From Terriglobia bacterium (GTDB lineage Bacteria; Acidobacteriota; Terriglobia; Terriglobales; Acidobacteriaceae): DNA of 39,020 nt. Positions 1-7,798 of the stretch are shown here, piece after piece. Every line of letters begins with the position of its first letter. Within the stretch, counting starts at the first letter, position 1. The notes beneath the pieces were generated by a model. It ran no database searches, was not told where the DNA came from, and saw nothing but the letters and a program-made list of their open reading frames with translations. Location: assembly GCA_021325035.1 (NCBI GenBank), contig JAJPHW010000147.1:1-39020 (forward strand), read 5' to 3'. Both the position numbers and the translations under genes were made by a program.

Positions 1-1
1 G

Positions 2-244
2 AAGCCTTGGAACATATCTCCGAAATTCGAGTTCATGCTCGGCGTCGGCCCCGAGTGGATTCACGCAAACGAAAACGGCAGAACGACAAATTCCGCGGGT
101 ATTGAAGTCGCTCCCGACTTCATGTTCTGGCCCTCCCATCGGCATAAATTCGGGTGGTATCTCGAGGCTTACGATTACAAGTTTGGCCCCGGCCATGAGC
201 ATTCGCTTGGCGTGAGTGGCGGGCTGCTAATCTCCATCCCGTAG
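2..244 (+). CDS. C-terminal fragment of an unidentified, probably outer-membrane or secreted protein
   Basis: An open frame runs from the window edge to a TAG at 242-244, giving the last 80 residues of a protein whose start lies outside. The visible part has alternating aromatic and polar residues (GPEWIHAN, FMFWPS, FGWYLEAYDYKFG) and ends in a hydrophobic stretch, GLLISIP. This resembles the last strands of a beta-barrel or beta-sandwich envelope protein, but that is inference and I do not recognise the family. An internal ATG at 35 is unlikely to be the start because the frame is open upstream to the edge. It is followed by a repeat-rich spacer, so it probably ends its transcription unit. 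Confidence 0.55.
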   Translation, partial: KPWNISPKFEFMLGVGPEWIHANENGRTTNSAGIEVAPDFMFWPSHRHKFGWYLEAYDYKFGPGHEHSLGVSGGLLISIP

Positions 245-296
245 TTTTTAAGCCTGAGAACTCTTTGCCGCGGCGGCATTTCTTAAACCATCCTCT

Positions 297-480
297 TCAA
301 CTTGTCACCCTGAGAGCCCGCGCTTTTCGCCGCGGGCCGAAGGATCTCGCGCGCATCTTCGCCGCCCCACCATCCGTGTCGCTCCTGCTAAGGCGGACGG
401 GTGGCCCAGAGCCTGCCCTGAGCGAAGCCGAAGGGTTTGCGCCGTTCTTGCGCGCTAACCTGGGCGATCATTCCCATGAA
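297..480. repeat. Degenerate dispersed intergenic repeat with hairpins
   Basis: This spacer segment contains a perfect 7-bp inverted repeat, GCCCGCG at 316-322 with CGCGGGC at 331-337. Around 390-410 there is a weaker pairing of CCACC-ATCCGT with ACGGGTGG. Near 412-437 is a CCTGCCCTGAGCGAAGCCGAAGGG-like motif, the kind of non-coding sequence scattered through acidobacterial and other soil genomes. The short open frames crossing it (for example 265-498) look like translations of the repeat and not genes. I did not see a second full copy in this window, so its repetitive nature rests on recognising the motif. Confidence 0.5.
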
Positions 481-544
481 ACATTCCTAAGTCGTTGACG
501 ATTCGTGGAAGTTGTTGATTCTTCGTCGGAGGCGATTTTCGGAG

Positions 545-800
545 CTGCGTCAGCGTGTCTCGCAGCTCTCGTAAACACGCGTTTCCTGCGCTCAGGATGG
601 CCTCAGAACGACGATCGTCCTCGCGTACGAGGTTAGCTCCCCTGTTTCGCCCAAGAGCCCCACGAGGCTGAAAAGTGCCTTCCTGTACGTTTCCCAAAAT
701 GGGACGCAAATGTATGTACGAAGGATGGATTACAGGCTGCTTTCTTGGCTCGCAAAAAGCAGATTCCTCAGCCCCAAAGGGTATTCGAAATGACAAGATT
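545..800. repeat. Further degenerate repeat-like spacer sequence
   Basis: Positions 577-603 (CCTGCGCTCAGGATGG and following) and 764-795 (GATTCCTCAGCCCCAAAGG, then TTCGAAATGACAA) resemble fragments of the same class of dispersed intergenic element as at 297-480. No open frame here has a convincing ribosome binding site or protein-like composition. The segment separates the first gene from the tRNA. Confidence 0.35.
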
Positions 801-861
801 GCCGGCGCGAGGAACGGTAAGGGATTGAGACCCAGCCGGAAAGAGGGAAGAATCAGAAACC

Positions 862-950
862 TGGTGCCCGGGACCGGAATTGAACCGGTACGTCCTGTTA
901 AGGACCCGGGATTTTAAGTCCCGTGCGTCTGCCAGTTTCGCCACCCGGGC
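862..950 (-). tRNA. tRNA-Leu (anticodon UAA)
   Basis: On the minus strand the 5' end GCCCGGG (950-944) pairs perfectly with CCCGGGC near the 3' end, and CCA is encoded at 864-862. The anticodon stem CGGGA/TCCCG closes the loop CTTAAAA, giving anticodon TAA (UAA). A long class II variable arm (GTCCT-TAAC-AGGAC) and a T arm (ACCGG-TTCAATT-CCGGT) are visible. The length of 89 nt including CCA and the large variable arm fit tRNA-Leu. It is transcribed away from the polysaccharide cluster. Confidence 0.97.
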
Positions 951-1607
951 GCGTGGTTTATGATTACAGAATAATACGAAACCTTCCGTGTGGCGGTGAA
1001 CTGCCAAATCTCTTTGCTAAGCTTTGGCGTCTCCTGCTGTTTTTTTATCGTAATTTGCTTGGTAGTTTCGACGCGTGTGCATCAAATTTGGCCGTGTTTT
1101 CAATAGAATCGCTTTACTGACGTGTAACCCCGCTGATACCATAAAATATTCAATTCACAATGCGTTTTCGAATCGGCTGAGATGTTTCTTTTGTCCAAAA
1201 GTACAAGAGGCCGGATGGGGTTCCGAAAATGCATGGGACAGTTCCTGAACCTGCCCATGTGTAAATCCGAGACTTGCTCGGAAATCTGGGACGGGTAATT
1301 CGCAGTTGTGTTCCAAGTCATGCAGAATCAATGGTATCCCGTCATCATTAATTGATTTTAGTGCGAGACTTTCCTTGTCGGTAAGTGTTTAGTTGTTGTT
1401 AGTTGAATTTTGGGCCCGGGTTGTTATTTGTTGTATTTGCAAGGCTTAACTCACGAATGCCTGGAAGTGAGAGGGCGGAGCTGCATAAAAATGTACGTTA
1501 AAATAAATCTGCGATTTAAACGCGGAATCTCTGCAAAACGCGTTTTTTGGATCGTTGCGCATTCTAGGAAGATATTTCGCCAGTGGTCATTTGAAGGCTG
1601 AGGTGAT
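951..1607. other. AT-rich leader between the tRNA and the polysaccharide cluster
   Basis: About 650 bp without a convincing gene. It is visibly more AT-rich than the flanking coding DNA. It should contain the promoter of the polysaccharide cluster (plus) and of the tRNA (minus), but I could not pick out a confident -35/-10 or -24/-12 pair. The clearest structure is the tandem hairpin pair at 1232-1282. A 63-codon open frame ending at 1601 has no ribosome binding site and is not called. Confidence 0.5.
1232..1282. promoter_or_regulatory. Two tandem hairpins in the leader of the polysaccharide cluster
   Basis: The first is an interrupted dyad at 1232-1259: CATGGG pairs with CCCATG, CAG with CTG and TTC with GAA, with a single-base bulge on each side. 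Seven bases later a second hairpin, TCCGAG-acttg-CTCGGA, occupies 1266-1282. Neither is followed by a T-tract, so they are not simple terminators. They sit about 330 bp upstream of the SLBB gene and could be an operator or part of a structured 5' leader RNA. Function is unknown. Confidence 0.35.
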
Positions 1608-4600
1608 ATGAGTAAAGCTCCATTCCACTCCCGTCGGTTCCTTTCCCCGATATTGCTGGTTCTGTTTGTTTTAAGTCTGGGCATGCTTTGGAGCCAGAGT
1701 CTTCCTACCCAGCCAGCCGGTTATTATGATCGCAAGACTGCGGTTCAAACACCAGATTCTCGCGCGGAGAAGGAAGCCGAGAGTTTGGTGTCGCTTTCAC
1801 CAGAGACCATTATCTCGATTTTGCGTCGGGAAACGGGGCTTTTGCTCGAAGTCAAGAAAGCCGTCGTGCGTAAAGCTTTTGAGCAAGGCAGAATTCTTGA
1901 TGCCTCGGAGTTGACAGACGACAACCTTTACACCATGGTCCGCGAGGATGACAGCGTAAGGGTATTGGCCACTCGTGAGATGGAGCAGCGGGGTTATATA
2001 CGCGCCAAGCCTACGCAAGCAGAACTTGTGCGCACGCCTTTGTGCCCTCCTTCCATGCGTGCCAACGGAGACAAGCAAACCCAGGATCCAGATCCAAAAC
2101 ATTCCCAGGAAGAGGCTTACTGGGTGAAGCACGATGACGATTTGGACTGTTATTTTTATATGACGCCTCCGGAAGAGACGAATGGCGCGAATGCCAATGC
2201 CGCCCAGTCGGCTCCGCAATATCCCAACGCACAATACCCAGCTTCGCCTTACGCGCCTCAACAAAATCTGCCATCGCAATACGCACCAGTTCCGGCCACC
2301 CCACAGAATCCCTACTACGATCAGCGCCGCCAGTTGCAGGCTATACAGATGGAGCAGCGGCAAGAATTCGAAAGCATGCAAGGAACCACGGGTGGATCGA
2401 CGCTGTCCGCCGAAGACCTGCCGGGATTGCTGAGCACCAGCACAGGATCCGGTGGTTTGGCAACTCTCGGAAGACGGAGTTCCGATAGCGGCGACTCGAG
2501 TCTCGGCATGAGCGGTTTGGGGAGCATGGGCGCGGGAGGAACCTCAGATTTTTCATCGTTAGGTTTGCTTTTGGGGCAACAAGGTCAAAGTATCTACGGA
2601 TCCCAATTCCCGCAACAGGCAAGCTTAGAAAATCGGATGCAAATTGTGCCTCCACTGTATTACCCAAAGCCCTCTGAGCAACCCAAGTTACAGCACCGGC
2701 CTAATCCTTACGCCGACGTGCCAGCGTTGTATGACCTTTATGCGCAATATCAAAAACGATCTCCCAAGCTGCAGCGTTTTGGTGAAGATATTTTTGAGAA
2801 CGGGACGGGCAATCTCAACCAGCTCCCCATGGATTTACCAGTGGGGCCTGATTATGTCGTCGGGCCCGGCGATGGCCTGACCGTCCAATTGACGGGAGCG
2901 GTATCGCGGCAGATTAAAGTGATGGTGGATCGTGAAGGGCGCGTCGCGCTGCCGGAGGTAGGGGCGGTCGAAGTTGCAGGAAAGAACATGGGTGACGTCC
3001 AGCGCATTGTTCAGACAAATCTGCGCAGTCAGTATCGCGATGTGGATGCCGATGTCTCCTTGGGGCGGTTGCGCACTGTCCGCGTTTATGTGGTTGGGGA
3101 CGTCGAGCGTCCGGGAGCTTACGATGTGAGTTCTCTTTCCACACCCTTAAACGCGTTATATATCGCAGGCGGCCCCACTTCCCAGGGTTCACTGAGAATT
3201 TTGCGGCATTATCGCGGCAACAAGCTTCTACAGGAAGTGGATGTCTATGATTTGTTGTTACACGGTGTGAGCGGCGACATGATTCGGTTGGAAGCCGGCG
3301 ATACGGTTCAGGTTCCTCCGCTGGGTGGTGAAGTGACGATTGAAGGCATGGTGCGCCGGCCTGCCATTTATGAATTGCACGGCGAAAAGAGCCTGTCACA
3401 AGCGTTGGAATTGGCGGGTGGCGTATTGCCTTCAGGCACCCTCCGCCACGTGGATGTGGAGCGGCTGGAATCCCATGAGACACGGACCATGCTCCGGCTT
3501 GACATCCCGGAAACAAACAATGAGGCCTCGACGCGCTCGGCGTTGGATGGCTTTCAAGTGCAGGACGGAGACAAAATCAAGATTTCTCCGATTCTTCCAT
3601 TCCCCGACAAGACTGTTTACCTGGACGGTCATGTTTCGCGTCCTGGAAAATTTGCCTATCGTGATGGAATGCGAGTCACTGACTTGATCAAGTCATATAA
3701 AGACCTTTTGCCGGAGCCTTATCAAGCGCATGCCGAAGTCATACGATTGCGCGAACCAGACTTTGCACCGGAGATACTGGCTTTCAATCTCGAAAGTGCA
3801 ATGGCCGGCAAAGACGATGACATTGTTTTAAAACCATTCGATACCGTACGTGTTTTCGGGCGCTTTGATTTTGAAGATCAGCCTGTGGTCACGGTGACTG
3901 GCGAAGTTCGCGATCCAGGCGATCACGTCACAAACGGTACTACAACTTTGCGCGATGCGGTCTTTTTGGCTGGCGGCGTGACGCACAACGCGTTGATGGA
4001 TGAGGCCCAGGTTTTCCGTCGCACGGCCGACAATAAGATCGAGGTCGTCAGCGTTGATCTTGAAAAAGCGCTTGCCGGGGACGCAACCCAGAATATTCCC
4101 TTGGGCCCGAAGGATAGAGTTTTTGTCCACAAAAACTTGGCGCAAACCGATCCTCCGATTGTCACGATTTCAGGTGAGGTCGCCAGGCCTGGTAAGTATC
4201 CATTGGGCGAGAACATGACGGCGGCAACTCTTGTGAAGCTGGCTGGAGGGTTCAAGCGCGGAGCTTTCATTCAAGAAGCTGATCTTACGCGCTATGACGT
4301 GGAGCAAGGCACGAAGATGGTAAGCGAACGTGTAGATGTGCATATCTCCGACGCATTGGCAAATGTGGCTGACGCCGATGTACGCCTGCGGGATGGCGAC
4401 GTTCTGGCAATTCGCCAGTTGCCAGGCTGGAAAGACTTGGGCGCAACGATCGAAATCACTGGCGAGGTTGTACATCCCGGAACGTATGGCATTCAAGAAG
4501 GAGAGCGGCTGAGTTCAATCATCAGGCGTGCAGGCGGCTTCCGGTCGGACGCTTATGCCTATGGGTCGCTTTACCAGCGCAGCGAGGTGAAAGACCTCGA

Positions 4601-5195
4601 GACCCGGAATCAAGCGGCGTTGATCCGCAGCGTGCAAAGCCAGGAAGCTGATGTAAAGTTGCAGCCCGAACAAACTGGAGAAGATAAGCTGGTGCGGCAA
4701 GCCGTGCTAGAACAATATCAGGCGACGCTGGAAAATTTGCAGAATACGCCACCGCAGGGCCGCCTAGTGATTCATATCTCCAATAACTTAAAACATTGGG
4801 AAAATACGGCAGCCGACATCCAAGTGCGAGCTGGTGACAGCATTCACGTCCCGAAACGGCCGAGCATGGTGTTGGTGGATGGCGCTGTATATAACCCAAC
4901 TGGCATCGCCTATAAGCCCGGACGAGACGCGGGATGGTATTTAAAACAGTCGGGTGGGCCGACCACGGAAGCAGAGAAGAAAGCTATCTTTGTGATTCGT
5001 GCGGATGGTTCGGTCGTGGGTGGCCAAGGAGGCTTATTTCATAGCGGAGTATCGAGTGCATCCCTGCAACCGGGAGATATGGTCGTAGTTCCTCGAAAGG
5101 TGTATTCAGTGAGCCATGCCTTCCAAAATCTCGCGCTTTCAGCACAGATCGCGTCGGCTGTGACTATCGCTGCATACTATGCAAAGAGCTTCTAG
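1608..5195 (+). CDS. Multi-SLBB-domain polysaccharide export protein (Wza-like)
   Basis: A 1195-aa exporter that probably forms the outer-membrane or periplasmic channel for the polysaccharide. An N-terminal hydrophobic signal segment (about 12-30) precedes a unique region, a Pro/Gln/Asn-rich linker (about 185-240) and a Gly/Ser-rich linker (about 255-325). A polysaccharide-export (Poly_export) domain starting at DYVVGPGDGL spans about 415-490. Seven SLBB units follow, each opening with a G-x-V-x-x-P signature: GDVERPG, GMVRRPA, GHVSRPG, GEVRDPG, GEVARPG, GEVVHPG and GAVYNPT, at roughly 495, 580, 670, 765, 855, 950 and 1090. The C-terminal 30 residues could be the membrane-crossing helix. E. 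coli Wza has about 380 residues, so this protein is about three times longer. The ATG follows AGGTGAT, a good match to the 16S tail. It is first in the cluster and ends 2 bp before the next gene. Confidence 0.93.
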   Translation: MSKAPFHSRRFLSPILLVLFVLSLGMLWSQSLPTQPAGYYDRKTAVQTPDSRAEKEAESLVSLSPETIISILRRETGLLLEVKKAVVRKAFEQGRILDASELTDDNLYTMVREDDSVRVLATREMEQRGYIRAKPTQAELVRTPLCPPSMRANGDKQTQDPDPKHSQEEAYWVKHDDDLDCYFYMTPPEETNGANANAAQSAPQYPNAQYPASPYAPQQNLPSQYAPVPATPQNPYYDQRRQLQAIQMEQRQEFESMQGTTGGSTLSAEDLPGLLSTSTGSGGLATLGRRSSDSGDSSLGMSGLGSMGAGGTSDFSSLGLLLGQQGQSIYGSQFPQQASLENRMQIVPPLYYPKPSEQPKLQHRPNPYADVPALYDLYAQYQKRSPKLQRFGEDIFENGTGNLNQLPMDLPVGPDYVVGPGDGLTVQLTGAVSRQIKVMVDREGRVALPEVGAVEVAGKNMGDVQRIVQTNLRSQYRDVDADVSLGRLRTVRVYVVGDVERPGAYDVSSLSTPLNALYIAGGPTSQGSLRILRHYRGNKLLQEVDVYDLLLHGVSGDMIRLEAGDTVQVPPLGGEVTIEGMVRRPAIYELHGEKSLSQALELAGGVLPSGTLRHVDVERLESHETRTMLRLDIPETNNEASTRSALDGFQVQDGDKIKISPILPFPDKTVYLDGHVSRPGKFAYRDGMRVTDLIKSYKDLLPEPYQAHAEVIRLREPDFAPEILAFNLESAMAGKDDDIVLKPFDTVRVFGRFDFEDQPVVTVTGEVRDPGDHVTNGTTTLRDAVFLAGGVTHNALMDEAQVFRRTADNKIEVVSVDLEKALAGDATQNIPLGPKDRVFVHKNLAQTDPPIVTISGEVARPGKYPLGENMTAATLVKLAGGFKRGAFIQEADLTRYDVEQGTKMVSERVDVHISDALANVADADVRLRDGDVLAIRQLPGWKDLGATIEITGEVVHPGTYGIQEGERLSSIIRRAGGFRSDAYAYGSLYQRSEVKDLETRNQAALIRSVQSQEADVKLQPEQTGEDKLVRQAVLEQYQATLENLQNTPPQGRLVIHISNNLKHWENTAADIQVRAGDSIHVPKRPSMVLVDGAVYNPTGIAYKPGRDAGWYLKQSGGPTTEAEKKAIFVIRADGSVVGGQGGLFHSGVSSASLQPGDMVVVPRKVYSVSHAFQNLALSAQIASAVTIAAYYAKSF

Positions 5196-5197
5196 GG

Positions 5198-7747
5198 ATG
5201 CGATTGGGGAAACGGTTTTCTCGCGTATGCGATGGAATATTGCTTTGCATCTTGTGCGCGGGAATCACGAATGTGCTCTGGGCTCAGTCGCCGGTTAGTC
5301 AATCGGCGCGATCGGCTTCTGCACAGCCGGAGGCAAAGACCACCGGCCAATCTGCCGGCGCTGCCAATCAGGATGGCCAGGACACTGACGCCCAGCATAA
5401 ATTTGATTTGCCGCCAGGCGAAGATCCGCAAAACCGATTGTTGACTCCGTTTCTCAAACATATTGCGTCTGATCAAGCGCGGTTCTGGACCTCGCCGACA
5501 CGTTTCAATGTCAAAGATCTCAAATGGGTTGTGCCTTTTGTCGGAGTGACGGCCGGCTTCATCGCAAGCGACCAGTGGTGGTCGAAGCAGGTTCCGAATA
5601 AGCCCGATCAGTTGAACCGCAGTTTGAATATTTCCGACTATACCGTCTACGCAATAATTGGGGCCGGCGGAGGGGCGTTCCTGCTCGGTCAGATCACCAA
5701 CAGCGACCATATGAAGGAAGCTGGACTGCTGAGCGGGGAAGCGGCCATCAATAGCACTGGCGTCGCCTACCTATTCAAGGAGATCACGCAGCGACAGCGC
5801 CCCATGGAAGGCAACGGCAACGGAAATTTTTTTACAGGAGGGGCTTCATTTCCCTCTGAGCACTCGGCCATTGCCTGGTCGATTGCCAGCGTTATGGCGC
5901 ATGAGTATCCGAGTACGTTAAGCCAGATTGCGGCGTATGGAGCTGCCGCGGCGGTCTCGGTCACGCGGGTCACGGCACGGCAACATTTTCCTGCCGACGT
6001 AGTGGTGGGCAGCGCACTGGGCTGGTACTTCGGACGACAAGTCTATCGAGCTCACCATGATCCGGAAGTCGGTGGCAGCGCATGGGGTAATTTGTTTGAA
6101 GATAAAAGCGAAAGCGGCACGCGTAATCCCAACTACATGGCTTCGCCTTATGTTCCGCTCGATAGTTGGATCTATCCTGCTTTTGAACGCTTGACGGCGC
6201 TTGGCTACGTGCGATCGAACATGCTTGGCATCCGTCCCTGGACAAGGATGGCGTGCGCCCGTTTGCTTGATGATGCGCAGGATCAAATTGCCGGGGATGA
6301 CTCCGACGCGGGAGACGCGGAGAAAATATATACAACTTTGCGGGAAGAGTTTGCCGTGGAAAGTGAACGATTGAGCGGGGCCGCGAACGTGGCAGCGAGT
6401 GTGGACTCCATTTACACACGTTCTACCGGAATCTCCGGGACGCCGTTACGCGACAGTTATCATTTCGGTCAGACCATCACGAATGATTACGGGCGCCCTT
6501 ACTCTGCAGGGTATAACAATGTTACAGGGATCACCGCACAGGCAGAGGCGGGACCACTTGCCATTAATATCCAAGCAGAGTACCAACACGCTCCCGCCAC
6601 TCCTTCTTATTCAGCATCCACGCTCGCTGCGGTCGCATCGGCGGATTTACGTCCGCCGATGGCGAATGGAACGGGTTCAGTTGATCAGGTGAAGCTTATC
6701 AACAGCACGGTTTCTCTCAACCTCAACAATGTGCAATTTACGTTCGGGGAACAAAGTGCATGGCTCGGCCCCGGAGAGTCCGGCTCGTTCTTGATGAGTG
6801 ACAACGCAGCGCCTTTTCCCATGCTCAAAGTGGATGATGTCGTGGCCCACGAGATTCCCGGCTTACTCAAATTTCTGGGGCCCTTCCGCACGGAGTTCTT
6901 TATTGGGCAGTTATCCGGACATCATTGGGAGAGCTGTGTCGTTTCAACCTGCCAAGCTTATCCGGGGTATGCCAACGTGGTTGGCCCGGACATTATTCCG
7001 CAGCCTTTCATCCACGGAGAGAAAATCAGTTTCCAGCCCACGCCGAATCTGGAGTTTGGTTTAGGCCTAACCGCCATGTTTGGCGGGCCGGGATTGCCGG
7101 TGACATTTGGCAATTTCTTCCGTACTTTTTATGCACACTCTTCGACTGCGGCGAATAATCCGGGCAAGCGTATTTCACAGGCAGACTTTACCTATCGCAT
7201 GCCTGGCCTGAGGAACTGGGTGACCCTTTACATGGATTCCCTGGTTGTCGATGAGGTTTCTCCAATTGGTTCGACGCGTGCCAGCGTCAGCCCTGGCATA
7301 TACATGCCGCAAATTCCAAAAATACCGCGGTTGCAGCTGCGGGCGGAGGGATTCAATGAGTCCCGCCATCAAGCATTTGATCCTGGATTTGTATATGCCG
7401 ACATCCGACGGTTTCTTGACGGATATACGAATAACGGATTGTTGATGGGCTCCGCTTTCGGACGCGCGGGGCGGGGCGGGGAAGGCTGGCTGACATATTG
7501 GCTGAGCAGCCGGAACAAAGTAGAAGTGAGCTACCGGTTACAGACTGTATCCCCCAAGTTTATCGGTGGGGGACGCCTCGCAGACTATACTGCTCGGGGA
7601 GAAATTCTGCTAGGGCAGAGCGTATCCGTTGCCGGGTCATTACAATATGAGCAATGGTACTTCCCTGTATTGAATCAGGCGAAGCAGTCGGATGTAGTCG
7701 CATCCGTGCAACTACAGTTTGCTCCACGGTGGCGGATTACGCAGTGA
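5198..7747 (+). CDS. PAP2-family phosphatase fused to Wzi-like capsule assembly barrel
   Basis: An 849-aa two-domain protein. A signal peptide (about 1-29, ending NVLWAQ) leads to a PAP2 phosphatase domain at about 95-290. Its three signature motifs are KEITQRQRP (K-x6-RP, near 193), PSEH (near 218, where the family usually has PSGH) and TRVTARQHFPAD (R-x5-H-x3-D, near 255-268). From about 310 to the end it resembles capsule-assembly Wzi proteins, outer-membrane barrels that anchor surface polysaccharide, with many alternating beta-strand segments. PAP2 enzymes often remove phosphate from lipid carriers such as undecaprenyl pyrophosphate. In this fusion it may act on a lipid-linked or polymer phosphate close to the outer membrane, which is inference. 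It starts 2 bp after the SLBB gene, so the two are probably translationally coupled. Confidence 0.9.
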   Translation: MRLGKRFSRVCDGILLCILCAGITNVLWAQSPVSQSARSASAQPEAKTTGQSAGAANQDGQDTDAQHKFDLPPGEDPQNRLLTPFLKHIASDQARFWTSPTRFNVKDLKWVVPFVGVTAGFIASDQWWSKQVPNKPDQLNRSLNISDYTVYAIIGAGGGAFLLGQITNSDHMKEAGLLSGEAAINSTGVAYLFKEITQRQRPMEGNGNGNFFTGGASFPSEHSAIAWSIASVMAHEYPSTLSQIAAYGAAAAVSVTRVTARQHFPADVVVGSALGWYFGRQVYRAHHDPEVGGSAWGNLFEDKSESGTRNPNYMASPYVPLDSWIYPAFERLTALGYVRSNMLGIRPWTRMACARLLDDAQDQIAGDDSDAGDAEKIYTTLREEFAVESERLSGAANVAASVDSIYTRSTGISGTPLRDSYHFGQTITNDYGRPYSAGYNNVTGITAQAEAGPLAINIQAEYQHAPATPSYSASTLAAVASADLRPPMANGTGSVDQVKLINSTVSLNLNNVQFTFGEQSAWLGPGESGSFLMSDNAAPFPMLKVDDVVAHEIPGLLKFLGPFRTEFFIGQLSGHHWESCVVSTCQAYPGYANVVGPDIIPQPFIHGEKISFQPTPNLEFGLGLTAMFGGPGLPVTFGNFFRTFYAHSSTAANNPGKRISQADFTYRMPGLRNWVTLYMDSLVVDEVSPIGSTRASVSPGIYMPQIPKIPRLQLRAEGFNESRHQAFDPGFVYADIRRFLDGYTNNGLLMGSAFGRAGRGGEGWLTYWLSSRNKVEVSYRLQTVSPKFIGGGRLADYTARGEILLGQSVSVAGSLQYEQWYFPVLNQAKQSDVVASVQLQFAPRWRITQ

Positions 7748-7798
7748 AGCGGTGCGGAGCGTATAAGTAGATCTTCGGCCGTTATTGAACCAAGTGAT

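Noticed and set aside
265-498. 77-codon open frame in the first spacer.
   Set aside because: It is a translation of the dispersed repeat (the ALSEAEG stretch) and lacks a start signal.
691-740. GGGACGCAAA at 701-710 recalls the core of the c-di-GMP-I (GEMM) riboswitch, upstream of a polysaccharide cluster.
   Set aside because: The other conserved GEMM segments and pairing helices are not there, it lies in a repeat-like spacer about 900 bp from the cluster, and a tRNA on the opposite strand sits between.
1410-1601. 63-codon open frame ending 6 bp before the SLBB gene.
   Set aside because: It starts at a TTG without a ribosome binding site, its composition is not protein-like, and no family is recognisable.
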